Shown: in pieces, positions 8,991 through 17,692 of the stretch
Position numbering within the stretch: the first letter of the stretch is position 1
How the letters are laid out: the number at the start of each line of letters is the position of its first letter
NCBI GenBank assembly: GCA_964421565.1
Contig: CAYQXJ010000002.1
Coordinates: 62,001 to 126,000, forward strand
Length of the DNA: 64,000 nt
Reading direction: 5' to 3'
From: CAYQXJ01 sp964421565
Lineage (GTDB): Bacteria; Planctomycetota; Brocadiia; SM23-32
Notes under the pieces: generated by a model
What the model was told of the DNA's origin: nothing
Databases searched by the model: none
What the model saw: only the letters and a program-made list of their open reading frames with translations
Program-made: the position numbers and the translations under genes

Positions 8991-9236
8991 GGCTCAGATA
9001 GCTCCTTCCTTGCCTCTCCCATGGGGGAAACTGTAAGTGAGCAAGCGAAATGGAGAAGGCAGCCGGGAAGAGTCAGAAGGCCGAAAGGCGGCGGCCGCGC
9101 AACGCTCGTTTGCCTGCGTCTCTCTTGCGTGCACCTGTCGCACTGGCCAGGGCAAGTATCCATCATCTCCTCCACCTCGCCCCTTTGTGTGCAGGCCCGA
9201 GCCCCGGTTGGAGAGCGCACCTCTTCGGCGCCGCTT

Positions 9237-10085
9237 TCAAGCGATTCCCAGGCGCTGCTTGACGCGCCGCAGCAGCTCGACTCCTTTGCGTATGTCCTCA
9301 ATCTGCCGTTCGCCGCTCACTTCCCTTTCTATCGTCAGCGGCCCCGTGTAGCCCATTCGGTGGAGCATGGCGACAAAGCGCGGGATGTCCACGTCACCCT
9401 GTCCGAGCGGCACCTCTTCGCCCCATGCACTGCCGGGCTCTTCGGCCCATGTCGCGTCTTTGGCATGAACACTGCGCACGTAGTCGCCGACCATCTGCAG
9501 TGCCTCCAGCGGCTTGCCGCTGCCGTAAAGGATCATATTGGCCGGGTCAAAGTTCACGAACAGGTTTGGCCGGTCCGCCGTCTGCAGCAGGCGTAACAGT
9601 GTGTCGGCGCTCTCCTGTCCCGTCTCAAGGTTCATCGTCAGGTCGCGCTCCGCACAGTAGTCCGCAACCCGGCCGATTACGCGGCAGATCTCCGCGAACT
9701 CGGGCGAGTCCCACGCTTCGCTGACGAATCCCACGTGGATGCCGATCCCTGGCGCTCCGACCCAGGCGGCGAACTCGGCGATCTGGTAGGTATGCTGCAG
9801 TCTTTCGTCTCGCGTGGCTGGCGGCACCAGGCCGACGGTCTCCTTTACAATCGGGATGCTGGCGTAGCTCTCGCCCGGGTAGCCGCAGAAGAGCAACGTC
9901 AGCTCGATGCCGGCGTCGGCGAGCTGGGCGGCGATGCGCTCGGCGTTCTCGCGGTTACGCCCCTGCGGACCCGGTGCATGGAGCTGCACGGTGGAGACGC
10001 CGAGGTCGCTGACCCGTTCGATGGCAGCGCCGAGGCCGGCACCGGCCGATGCAAAAACTCCAACCGGCATTATCCGTGCGCTCAT
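9237..10085 (-). CDS. Sugar phosphate isomerase/epimerase-like TIM barrel
   Basis: The 282-residue protein is of the xylose-isomerase-like / AP endonuclease 2 family (PF01261). Metal-binding positions of the barrel are visible: the glutamate in LTMNLETGQE, the aspartate in LFVNFDPAN, the histidine in VRSVHAKD and the glutamate in LTIEREVSG. Family members isomerise or epimerise sugars, inosose or hydroxypyruvate. With the neighbouring Gfo/Idh enzyme it would suit inositol- or aminosugar-type catabolism, but that is inference. It has its own promoter upstream (10139..10167) and a GGGAAG site before the ATG. Confidence 0.85.
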   Translation of the reverse strand: MSARIMPVGVFASAGAGLGAAIERVSDLGVSTVQLHAPGPQGRNRENAERIAAQLADAGIELTLLFCGYPGESYASIPIVKETVGLVPPATRDERLQHTYQIAEFAAWVGAPGIGIHVGFVSEAWDSPEFAEICRVIGRVADYCAERDLTMNLETGQESADTLLRLLQTADRPNLFVNFDPANMILYGSGKPLEALQMVGDYVRSVHAKDATWAEEPGSAWGEEVPLGQGDVDIPRFVAMLHRMGYTGPLTIEREVSGERQIEDIRKGVELLRRVKQRLGIA

Positions 10086-10138
10086 GTTTCTTCCCTATTT
10101 GGTGCGAAGCGCCGTCCGGCGGGTTGAGCTGAGCGGCC

Positions 10139-10167
10139 AATCTATGAAAGGCCGCCTGCTGTGTCAA
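10139..10167 (-). promoter_or_regulatory. Candidate sigma-70 promoter for the sugar isomerase-like gene
   Basis: On the minus strand, TTGACA (10167..10162), a 17-base spacer and TAGATT (10144..10139). The -35 is perfect. A start near 10132 would give a 47-base leader. Confidence 0.5.
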
Positions 10168-10201
10168 GGCGAGCCAGCAGCGGCCGCGGGCCGGGTAACG
10201 C

Positions 10202-10230
10202 TTGCGCCGAGACGTAGTCGCCAGCATAAT
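10202..10230 (+). promoter_or_regulatory. Candidate sigma-70 promoter for the radical SAM gene
   Basis: TTGCGC (10202..10207), a 17-base spacer and CATAAT (10225..10230, five of six consensus bases). It diverges from the isomerase promoter and would start transcription near 10237, ahead of the ATG at 10286. Confidence 0.42.
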
Positions 10231-10285
10231 ACGCGTCACCGATCGGAAACGCTGACGACAACCACCCCATTGCCCTGAGGCGTGG

Positions 10286-11680
10286 ATGGACCAGGTGAGC
10301 AGAAACCGCAGCCCCTGCAACGTCTGCAAACGCCTGGCGCCGGCCAGACGTGAGGAGCGCGAGGGAAAGGTATACCTCGTGAAGGAGTGCCGGCAATGCG
10401 GGCGAACCGAAACATTGATCTCCGGCGATGCCGAACGCTACTTCTTCAAGCGTAGCCTGGACGAGGGCTACCCGTACGGCGGCTGTTCGCTGGAGTGTCT
10501 GAGCTGCCAGCGCAAACGCATGCCGCAGTTTGCTTTCGTCAACGTGACGAATCGCTGCAACCTGAACTGCCCCATCTGCATCGACAATGTGCCGAGCCTG
10601 GGCTTCTCCTTCGAGCCGCCGATGGAGTACTTCGACGCGCTCTTCCAACGGTTGGCCCGGAACGACCCGAAGCCGACTGTCGCGCTCTTCGGCGGCGAGC
10701 CGACGGTGCGCCAAGACCTGTTCGATATCGTGCGTCTCGCCCGCTCCTTTGAGCTGAGCCCCGTGTGCTGACCAATGGCCTGAAGCTGGCCGACATGGAC
10801 TACTGCCGCGGGCTGGTGGAGACGAAGGCGCATATTCTGTTGTCCTGGGACGGCAGCAATCCGCAGACCTATGCCGTGCTGCGCAACAGCCGGCCCGCCA
10901 TGGAGAAGAAGCGCGCAGCGATCGAGAACCTTGCCCGCATCGATAGGGTGAAGCGACGCAAGGTCATCCTGATCATGTGTGTGGCCCGGAACCTGAACGA
11001 CGACGAGATCGGCGACTATCTGGCCTTCTGCCACCGCTACCGGGACATACTGTCGGCCGTTTACCTGATGCCTCTCGCTCACACCTGGGAGAGCAAGGAG
11101 TCGGACTTCCGACCCGAGCGGATTACCACCGAGGATGTAGAGGCGCTCGTGGATGCCGCCTTTGACGCGGAACAGGTCGATTTCCTGCCNNNNNNNNNNN
11201 NNNNNNNNNNNNNNNNNNNNNNNNNNNNNNNNNNNNNNNNNNNNNNNNNNNNNNNNNNNNNNNNNNNNNNNNNNNNNNNNNNNNNNNNNGGCGGGTCTTC
11301 TGCGGATGCTTGTGCGCGAGGTTCGGCTCGCCGATATGCTGAAGGGCAGAGGTATCGGCAAGCTGTGGCACGCCCTCGCCTTGTCGGCCAGATTGGCGAT
11401 GGATGGCTCGCGCCACGCCGCGTTGCAGCGTCACGCGCACGTGCAGGGGTTCCTTCAGGTGGTCGTGTTGCCGTTTGAGGACGACTATGTGCTGGAGACC
11501 GAGCGGATTGAGCGTTGCCCTAACGCGCATGCTTTCCTGGAGCCGGACAGCGGCGAGGTCAACTACGTGCCCATCTGTGCGTGGCGGCTGCACAACCAGA
11601 AAGTGCTCAGGGCGCTGGCCGACTCATGGGCGCGCACGCGAACCAGGCCCGCCTCGCGCGCGCCCTCCGACTTGACTTGA
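10286..11680 (+). pseudogene. COG1964/MJ0619-like radical SAM protein, interrupted by a frameshift and an assembly gap
   Basis: The first frame (10286..10771) has paired cysteines CNVC (residue 11) and CRQC (35), then CSLECLSC, the radical SAM triad C91-C95-C98 in CNLNCPICID, and the GGE-type motif FGGEPTV. It stops in SPVC, while the frame starting just beside it continues as VLTNGLKLAD. One extra C in the CCCC run at 10759..10762 would rejoin them. The second frame runs into the 100-N gap. After the gap a third frame (11290..11680) gives the family's C-terminal pattern, LPFEDDYVLETERIERC and YVPICAWRLHN. The N-terminal CxxC pairs and this ending fit COG1964-type proteins, which include MJ0619 and tetraether lipid synthase. 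GAGG precedes the ATG. Whether the break is biological or an assembly error is undecided. Confidence 0.7.
11190..11289. other. Assembly gap of 100 Ns
   Basis: Exactly 100 undetermined bases, the conventional filler for a scaffold gap of unknown length, lying inside the radical SAM gene. The two flanks are in different frames, so the filler length is not the true length. Confidence 0.97.
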
Positions 11681-11711
11681 TCGCGTGCGTTCTGCTAATC
11701 TGGTTGATACA

Positions 11712-11730
11712 CAGGGGTGTTGTGCCCCTG
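11712..11730. repeat. Perfect inverted repeat upstream of tig
   Basis: CAGGGG and CCCCTG arms around a 7-base loop, 48 bases before the tig ATG and 31 bases after the radical SAM stop. No run of Ts follows, so a terminator is unlikely; an operator or a leader hairpin is possible. A TTGACT box (11672..11677) and a TATTAT box (11746..11751) lie nearby but are not properly spaced with each other. Confidence 0.35.
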
Positions 11731-11777
11731 CTCACTTCGTACACGTATTATTCCAGCCACCCCTGCGAGTAACTGCT

Positions 11778-13202
11778 ATGCCGGATGAGCCCCAGACTGA
11801 AGAACAGACCCAGGTCGCCGAGGAAGCACAAGAAGACGCCCCGGAAGTTGCCGTTGAACGCACCGGGCCCTGCGAAGTCGTGATTCGCATCGAGGCTGAC
11901 GCGGATGCGCTGCGCCGCCGCTACCAGGAGGACCTGGTCAGCGTGCAGTCGGAGGTCGCGCTGCCGGGCTTCCGTCGGGGAAAGGCGCCCGCCGGGCTGG
12001 TGGAGCGGCGTATGGGCAGCAGCCTGCGCAGCGAAGTGGTCAGCGGAGTTATCGACGAGGGCTACGAGGCGGCGGTCAAGGAGCACGACCTGGAGGTTGT
12101 AGCCGACCTGGAGGCCCCCCAGGTCGACGAAATCGACTGGGAGCCGGGCCAGCCGCTTGCAGTCGAGTTTCGTTGCGAAGTGCTGCCCGAGGTAGAGATC
12201 GAGCAGGAGGACTACACCGGCCTGGAGGTGGAGGTGCCGGCGCTCGAGGTTGATGACGAGCTGATGGAGCAGGAGAAACGCCGCTTCGCCGAGCAGTTCG
12301 CCACGTGGGAAGAGGTCTCCGGCGAGGGCATCGATTGGGACGACTACGTTTCGGGGCGGGTCAGCGTCGAAGGCGTCGACTGGTCGGACGAGATCGCCTT
12401 CTACCCCCGCGCCGAGCGCATCGGGCCGTTCGAGGTCGAGGGGGTGAAAGCGGCTATGAGTGGGGCGAGCGTCGGTGACGAGCTGGAGCTACAGGGCGAA
12501 CTGACGCAAGATGACGTGATTGAGGGCCTGGGCAGGGGCGATGAGGTGACGTTGAAGGTCACGGTCGAGAACGCCGTGCGGCGCAGGATTCCCGAGATCG
12601 ATGATGAACTGGCCACGAAAATCGGGCTCGAATCCGTTGAAGAGATCGAGGAAATGGTGCGCGAGCGCCTGAGTTCGGCGCTGCAGGAGGAGCGGGAATC
12701 GGTGACCCACCACATGATTGTGGACGCCATCCTCGAGCGGTTGGACCTCGAGATGCCCGCAAGCCTGATCTCGCGTGCCGAACGCGAGCAACAGACGCGC
12801 AATCTGATACGCATGCTGCGAAGCGGAGTGCCGCGCGAGCAGGCGGAGCAGCGGGCCTCGCAGCAGGCGGACGAGACGCGGGAGGGCATCGTGCGCGCGC
12901 TGAAGCGAGAGTACATACTGCGCAAGATTGCCGAGAAAGAGCGAATCCTGGTGACCGAGTCCGAGGTGGACAGCCAGATACGCGCCTTCGCCGCCCGCCA
13001 GGGATGGCGGGAGGAGAAGGCCGAGGCCTATCTGGAGGAGCGCGGCATGCTGCGCAGCCTGCGCGCCGACATGAGGGAAGCCAAGACGCTCGAGTTCTTG
13101 GTGGAGAAGGCGCAGATCGAAGAGGTGTCTGCGCAGGAGTTCCAGAAGCGGCACGGGCACGATGATTCTGAGGCCGGCGATTCGGCAGCCGCAGGCGAAT
13201 GA
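11778..13202 (+). CDS. tig: Trigger factor, ribosome-associated chaperone
   Basis: The 474-residue protein carries the ribosome-docking signature GFRRGKAP near residue 60 inside a typical N-terminal domain (CEVVIRIEADADALRRRYQE onward) and a long helical C-terminal chaperone domain. Residues about 170-260 should hold the FKBP-type prolyl isomerase domain, but the usual 'GGR.IPGFE' active-site segment is not recognisable, so isomerase activity may be lost. The start is the ATG at 11778; the frame extends to 11685 without a better site. The first 30 residues are acidic and probably disordered. It is the first gene of the tig-clpP-clpX operon, an order shared with many bacteria, and its stop overlaps a possible clpP start. 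Confidence 0.93.
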   Translation: MPDEPQTEEQTQVAEEAQEDAPEVAVERTGPCEVVIRIEADADALRRRYQEDLVSVQSEVALPGFRRGKAPAGLVERRMGSSLRSEVVSGVIDEGYEAAVKEHDLEVVADLEAPQVDEIDWEPGQPLAVEFRCEVLPEVEIEQEDYTGLEVEVPALEVDDELMEQEKRRFAEQFATWEEVSGEGIDWDDYVSGRVSVEGVDWSDEIAFYPRAERIGPFEVEGVKAAMSGASVGDELELQGELTQDDVIEGLGRGDEVTLKVTVENAVRRRIPEIDDELATKIGLESVEEIEEMVRERLSSALQEERESVTHHMIVDAILERLDLEMPASLISRAEREQQTRNLIRMLRSGVPREQAEQRASQQADETREGIVRALKREYILRKIAEKERILVTESEVDSQIRAFAARQGWREEKAEAYLEERGMLRSLRADMREAKTLEFLVEKAQIEEVSAQEFQKRHGHDDSEAGDSAAAGE

Positions 13203-13234
13203 CGGCCGCCCGCAGAGGTGAAGCGGAGAAGGCG

Positions 13235-13891
13235 ATGAGCAAAGCTGACCACTACCGCGAATGGCTGCTGGATGGGGCGGGGCTCGATCCCGCCGTCGGC
13301 GGCACGATGGTCCCTACCGTTGTGAAGAAAACCAGTTACGGCGAGCGAGGATACGACATTTTCTCGCGCCTGCTGGAGGATCGCATTATCTTCATCGGCG
13401 CCGCCGTTAACGACGTGGTGGCGAACCTGACGGTTGCGCAGATGCTGTTCCTCCAGAACGAGAACCGCAAGCAGGACATCCACTTGTATATCCATTCGCT
13501 GGGCGGCTACGTTACCAGCGGGCTGGCCATCTACGATACCATGCAACTGGTGGAGTGCGATGTGGCCACGTACGTGGTAGGCCACGCCTTCAGCATGGCC
13601 GCCGTGCTGCTGGCCGGCGGCACCAAGGGCAAGCGCTACGCACTGCCCCACGCACGCGTGATGCTGCACCAGCCATGGGGCGGCATGGAAGGAACGGCGG
13701 CGGATATCGGTATCCACGCCGAAGAAATGGTGAAGCTCAAGCAGTGGATAAATGAGATCCTGGCCGAAAGCACCGGTCAGCCGCTGGAACGCATCGAGGA
13801 AGATGCAGACCGCGAGTTCTACATGTCGGCCGGAGATGCCATGGAGTACGGCTTGGTCGACGAAGTGTTGGCGGCGCGGGATCTCGAATAG
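13235..13891 (+). CDS. clpP: ATP-dependent Clp protease proteolytic subunit
   Basis: The start at 13235 is preferred because GGAGAAGG lies 6 bases before it; an in-frame ATG at 13199 overlaps the tig stop and would add 12 residues. The 218-residue protein has the serine nucleophile in GHAFSMAAVLLAGG, the histidine in VMLHQPWGG and an aspartate in EEDADREFYMS, so the triad is intact. The usual NSPGG strand that forms the oxyanion hole reads HSLGGYVTSGLAIYDTM, which is unusual. ClpP forms tetradecamers that degrade proteins unfolded by ClpX, encoded 54 bases downstream. Confidence 0.94.
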   Translation: MSKADHYREWLLDGAGLDPAVGGTMVPTVVKKTSYGERGYDIFSRLLEDRIIFIGAAVNDVVANLTVAQMLFLQNENRKQDIHLYIHSLGGYVTSGLAIYDTMQLVECDVATYVVGHAFSMAAVLLAGGTKGKRYALPHARVMLHQPWGGMEGTAADIGIHAEEMVKLKQWINEILAESTGQPLERIEEDADREFYMSAGDAMEYGLVDEVLAARDLE

Positions 13892-13945
13892 CAGGTCGTC
13901 GGCGCCAGGGCGTCCCGGCGGCTGAACTCGTTGTGAGAGGCGCAC

Positions 13946-15184
13946 ATGCCAAGCGAGCACAGCGGTCAGAAAGAGGCGTGTTCTTTCTGCGGCAAGGGTT
14001 ACGACGCCGTCCAGAGGCTTATCCAGGGCGGACATAACACCTTCATCTGCGACGAATGCGTCGAGCTCTGCTACTCCATCATCAAGCAAGACGGCGGGCG
14101 AACACCTAAGACCCAGGGCGTCGTGCGTGTGCCGCCCCCGGTAGAGATCAAGCGCAATCTGGACGAATACGTCATCGGCCAGGAGCAGGCCAAGAAGACG
14201 GTTGCGGTCGCTGTCCACAACCACTACAAGCGCCTGCTGTATGAGGACAAGGAGGACGTCGAGCTCGAGAAGAGCAACGTGCTGCTGATCGGCCCGTCCG
14301 GCTGCGGCAAGACGCTGGTGGCCCGCGTGCTGGCGCGCACGTTGGACGTGCCGTTCGCCATCGCCGACGCCACCACTCTGACCGAGGCGGGCTATGTCGG
14401 CGAAGACGTGGAAAACGTGCTGCTGAAGCTCATCCAGGCGGCGGACTTCGATGTGGGCCGGGCAGAGCAGGGCATCATCTACGTGGACGAGATCGACAAG
14501 ATCGGCAAGACCTATCATAACGTGAGCATCACGCGCGACGTAGGTGGCGAAGGCGTGCAGCAGGCCCTGCTGAAGATGCTCGAAGGCACTGTGGCCAACG
14601 TGCCACCCCACGGGGGGCGCAAGCACCCCGAGGAGAAGTACATACAGATCGACACCAGCCGCATCCTGTTCATCTGCGGTGGTTCCTTCAGCGGCATCGA
14701 GGAACTGGTTGCCGCCAGGGCGAACGAGCGCGCCATCGGCTTCGGCCAGAAGGGCGGCGACGAGATGCAGGCCAAAGGGCGCCTGCTGGAACAGGTGAGC
14801 GAAGAAGACCTGATCAAATACGGACTCATCCCCGAGCTGGTCGGCCGGCTGCCAATCTCAGTCGCCCTTATGCCGCTGACCGAGGAGGAGATGGTGCGCA
14901 TATTGCTGGAGCCGAAGAACGCCCTGGTGTGCCAGTACCAGAAGTACTTCGAGCTGGAGGGGGCAAGCCTCGAGTTCACCGAGGGCGGTCTGCTGGAGAT
15001 TGCGCGCATCGCGAACAGCAAAGACACGGGCGCGCGCGGGCTGCGCACTGTGATCGAGAGGGTCATGCTCGAGCCCCTGTTCAATCTGCCTTCCCGGGCC
15101 AAGGGCGGCACTTATACCGTTACGCCGGAGGTCGTGCGCGGCGAGGCGCCCCTGCTGGAGCAGCGCAAGCGCAAAGGCGCCTGA
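13946..15184 (+). CDS. clpX: Clp protease ATP-binding subunit ClpX
   Basis: The 412-residue protein has every ClpX landmark: the N-terminal zinc finger (ACSFCGKGYD and FICDECVELC, four cysteines), Walker A GPSGCGKT near residue 118, the pore loop AGYVGED, Walker B IIYVDEIDKI and sensor 2 GARGLRTVIE. ClpX unfolds tagged substrates and feeds them to ClpP. A GAGAGG site precedes the ATG. It closes the tig-clpP-clpX operon. Confidence 0.97.
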   Translation: MPSEHSGQKEACSFCGKGYDAVQRLIQGGHNTFICDECVELCYSIIKQDGGRTPKTQGVVRVPPPVEIKRNLDEYVIGQEQAKKTVAVAVHNHYKRLLYEDKEDVELEKSNVLLIGPSGCGKTLVARVLARTLDVPFAIADATTLTEAGYVGEDVENVLLKLIQAADFDVGRAEQGIIYVDEIDKIGKTYHNVSITRDVGGEGVQQALLKMLEGTVANVPPHGGRKHPEEKYIQIDTSRILFICGGSFSGIEELVAARANERAIGFGQKGGDEMQAKGRLLEQVSEEDLIKYGLIPELVGRLPISVALMPLTEEEMVRILLEPKNALVCQYQKYFELEGASLEFTEGGLLEIARIANSKDTGARGLRTVIERVMLEPLFNLPSRAKGGTYTVTPEVVRGEAPLLEQRKRKGA

Positions 15185-15254
15185 ACGCCTCTCTCCGGCA
15201 CCATGCAGCCGCCCCGTCATGTTGCTACGCCTGGGCGCCAACGGCCTCTGCCGG

Positions 15255-15283
15255 TTGCGCCGGCGCCGTCGTGCGGTTAACAT
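15255..15283 (+). promoter_or_regulatory. Candidate sigma-70 promoter for the fused E1 dehydrogenase gene
   Basis: TTGCGC (15255..15260), a 17-base spacer and TAACAT (15278..15283). A start near 15290 would give a leader of about 55 bases. Confidence 0.35.
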
Positions 15284-15343
15284 ACCGAATCCCCGGCGCA
15301 GTCTGCGCGTCGGCCCCGAATCACCACATACGGAGAGCGGACC

Positions 15344-17653
15344 GTGGTACGCGAACTGGCCGTATTCCCCGACTTTGATTCCAAAAGGCTGACCTTTCCC
15401 GAAGTGCCAGCTTTCCAGTACGACCGCACGCTGGCGGACGAGCTGGAGGCGGGAACAATAGCCGCCGAGCAGGCCGTGGACCTGCTGGAGTGGATGATGA
15501 GCATCCACGCCTTCGAGCAGATGATACTGTCACTGCGCATGCAGTCGTTCGAGCCGCTTCGGGAGATGGGTTTCCGCTACCGGGGGCCGACACACCTGTC
15601 AATCGGCCAGGAGGCGGCCAGCACGGGCGCCTGCGCCGCCATACGCTGGACGGACTACATCACCAGCACCCACCGCGGCCACGGTGACGCCATCGCCAAG
15701 GGCTATAGCGCCATAATGGGCCGCACTGATGAAGAACTGCGGGCCTGGGTCGGCACCGATCGGGCGCAGGAGTTGTCCGGCGATGATCTGCGCGAGCTGG
15801 CCAAGGGCGAACATGTGTACCGGACGGTAGCCGAGCTGTTCGGTAAGGAAGACGGCTACTGTCGGGGACGGGGTGGAGGCATGCACATCGCCGACTTCTC
15901 CAGTTCGCATCTCGGCGCCAATGCCATTGTCGGCGGCTCCACCGGTATAGCGACCGGCGCCGGGCTCAGCGTTCGCTACTTCGGCAGCGATGACGTAGTG
16001 CTCTGCTTCGCCGGAGATGGCGCCTATGCGAACGGCATCGTGCTGGAATCGCTCAATTTCGCCGCGCAGGGCCAGTTCCGGGACGGCCTCGACGGCCGGG
16101 AGTTCGGCCTGCCGGTCGTGTATGCCATCGTCAACAATCAATACGGCATGACGGGGCAACAGCGCGGCGAGGTGAGTGGTGTGGACCACTTGGCGCGCCG
16201 CGGCGCCGGATTTGGCATCGACGCCCTCCACGCCGAGGTGGTCAACGGGATGGACGTGCTCGCCGTGCGCGACGCTGTGTCGCGGGCTGCCGATCGCGCC
16301 CGGGAGGGCAGGGGCCCCGTGCTGTGCGAGCTGGTCTGCTATCGTTATCATGGGCACAGCCTGAGTGATCCGCGCACCGAGTACCGACAGAAGGAGGAAG
16401 AGAAAGCCTGGCGCGAGTGCGAACCCATCGCGGCCTTCAGCCGCCAGGTCGTGGAGGCGGACGTTGCCACGGAGCAGGAGGTCCAGGAACTGCAGCGCCG
16501 CGTGGAGGATCGCCACGAGCAAGCAGCCATACGCGCTGCCAGGGCCGCCGATCCCGACGCGTCGGAAGTTACCCGCTACGTGTTCACCGATACCTCGGCG
16601 GAGCGCGTCCCCGAGCAGTATGCCAACCCCGAGACCTTGCAGGAACCACCCCTTCCCGAACGTAAGGACGGCGGGATAAGCTTCAAGGCGGCCCTGTTGG
16701 AGGCACTTATCCAGGAGATGCAGCGTGACGAGCGCGTGGTCGTCTACGGCGAGGACGTGGCCGATTACGGCGGCGCCTTCAAAGTAACCAAGGGTCTTCT
16801 GGAAGCATTCGGACGGCGGCGAGTTTTCAATGCGCCAATCAGCGAGGCCTGCATAGTCGGCAGCGGGGTTGGGGCCTCCATGACCGGCATGCGGCCCGTG
16901 GTGGAGCTGATGTACAGCGACTTCGAGTTCCAGGCGGGCGACCAACTGTTCAATCAGGCGGCGAAGTGGCACTACATGAGCGGTGGCCAGACGACCGTGC
17001 CCCTCGTCATTCGCAGCTCGGTCGGTGCGGGCAAGGGCTACGGCGGCCAGCACTCCCAGGCGCTGGAGGCCCACGCCACCCACACACCCGGTCTTTACGT
17101 CATCGCGCCGAGCACGCCGTACGACGCCAAGGGGCTGCTGAAAAGCGCCATCCGCGACGACAACCCCGTGCTCTTCGTCGAGTCGCAGGCACTTTACAAC
17201 GAGCAGCGCGAAGTGCCACCAGACGACTATCTGGTGCCCATTGGACAGGCGGCGGTCCGTCGCGAAGGCAGCGACGTGACCATCATCGCCTGGAGCCTGC
17301 TGGCCCACATGATGATCGAAGCCGGTGATATCCTCGCCTCTGAGCACGGTGTTGAGGCTGAACTGATCGACCTGCGCAGCCTGGTGCCGCTCGACATGGC
17401 GACGATACTGAACTCCGTGCGCAAGACGGGCCACGTAGTGGTGGCGTGTCAGGCGGTGAAGACCGGCAGCTTTACGGCCGAGGTGGCCGCGCGAATACAG
17501 CAAGAAGCGTTTGATTACCTGGACGCTCCGATCGAGCGGATAGGGTCCGCCGACGCCATCTCGCCACAAAGCGAAGTGCTGGAGAAAGCGTACCTGCCGG
17601 ATGTGGACACCATCGTCCAGAGTGCCCTGAAGGCCTGCTACGCGCAGCAATAG
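15344..17653 (+). CDS. 2-oxoacid (pyruvate-type) dehydrogenase E1, alpha and beta subunits fused
   Basis: The 769-residue protein joins two normally separate subunits. Residues about 40-400 are E1 alpha: GPTHLSIGQEAAS, then the thiamine-diphosphate motif from FAGDGAYANG to VNNQYGM, and the phosphorylation-loop-like RYHGHSLSDP. Residues about 440-769 are E1 beta: VVYGEDVADYGGAFKVT, NAPISEACIVGSGVGASM, and GGQHSQALEA with the catalytic histidine. It decarboxylates a 2-oxoacid and passes the acyl group to an E2 lipoyl enzyme. No E2 or E3 gene is near. Pyruvate is the likeliest substrate, but branched-chain or acetoin types cannot be excluded. The start is a GTG after GGAGAG; there is no nearby ATG. 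Confidence 0.88.
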   Translation: MVRELAVFPDFDSKRLTFPEVPAFQYDRTLADELEAGTIAAEQAVDLLEWMMSIHAFEQMILSLRMQSFEPLREMGFRYRGPTHLSIGQEAASTGACAAIRWTDYITSTHRGHGDAIAKGYSAIMGRTDEELRAWVGTDRAQELSGDDLRELAKGEHVYRTVAELFGKEDGYCRGRGGGMHIADFSSSHLGANAIVGGSTGIATGAGLSVRYFGSDDVVLCFAGDGAYANGIVLESLNFAAQGQFRDGLDGREFGLPVVYAIVNNQYGMTGQQRGEVSGVDHLARRGAGFGIDALHAEVVNGMDVLAVRDAVSRAADRAREGRGPVLCELVCYRYHGHSLSDPRTEYRQKEEEKAWRECEPIAAFSRQVVEADVATEQEVQELQRRVEDRHEQAAIRAARAADPDASEVTRYVFTDTSAERVPEQYANPETLQEPPLPERKDGGISFKAALLEALIQEMQRDERVVVYGEDVADYGGAFKVTKGLLEAFGRRRVFNAPISEACIVGSGVGASMTGMRPVVELMYSDFEFQAGDQLFNQAAKWHYMSGGQTTVPLVIRSSVGAGKGYGGQHSQALEAHATHTPGLYVIAPSTPYDAKGLLKSAIRDDNPVLFVESQALYNEQREVPPDDYLVPIGQAAVRREGSDVTIIAWSLLAHMMIEAGDILASEHGVEAELIDLRSLVPLDMATILNSVRKTGHVVVACQAVKTGSFTAEVAARIQQEAFDYLDAPIERIGSADAISPQSEVLEKAYLPDVDTIVQSALKACYAQQ

Positions 17654-17692
17654 CTGGCCCGCACCTGACGCTCGGCGCGGGAGGTGGACGCC

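Noticed and set aside
8991..9236. A possible T-box leader for proS in the 246-base upstream region
   Set aside because: No T-box consensus (AGGGUGGNACCGCG-like) or terminator/antiterminator pair could be found on the minus strand.
7635..9596. A 653-codon open frame on the plus strand antisense to proS
   Set aside because: It mirrors the proS codons in a high-GC region, spans an intergenic region and a second gene, and has no domain pattern. The minus-strand synthetase is unambiguous.
11712..11730. Terminator for the radical SAM gene
   Set aside because: The 6-base stem is perfect, but no T-run follows on either side, so it is listed only as an inverted repeat.
13028..14626. A 532-codon minus-strand frame across tig, clpP and clpX
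   Set aside because: It covers three certain plus-strand genes and shows no protein-like domain.
15599..17650. A 683-codon open frame antisense to the fused E1 dehydrogenase
   Set aside because: It is a GC-driven shadow of the E1 gene, rich in His, Val and Leu from reverse-complemented codons, with no signal or motif.
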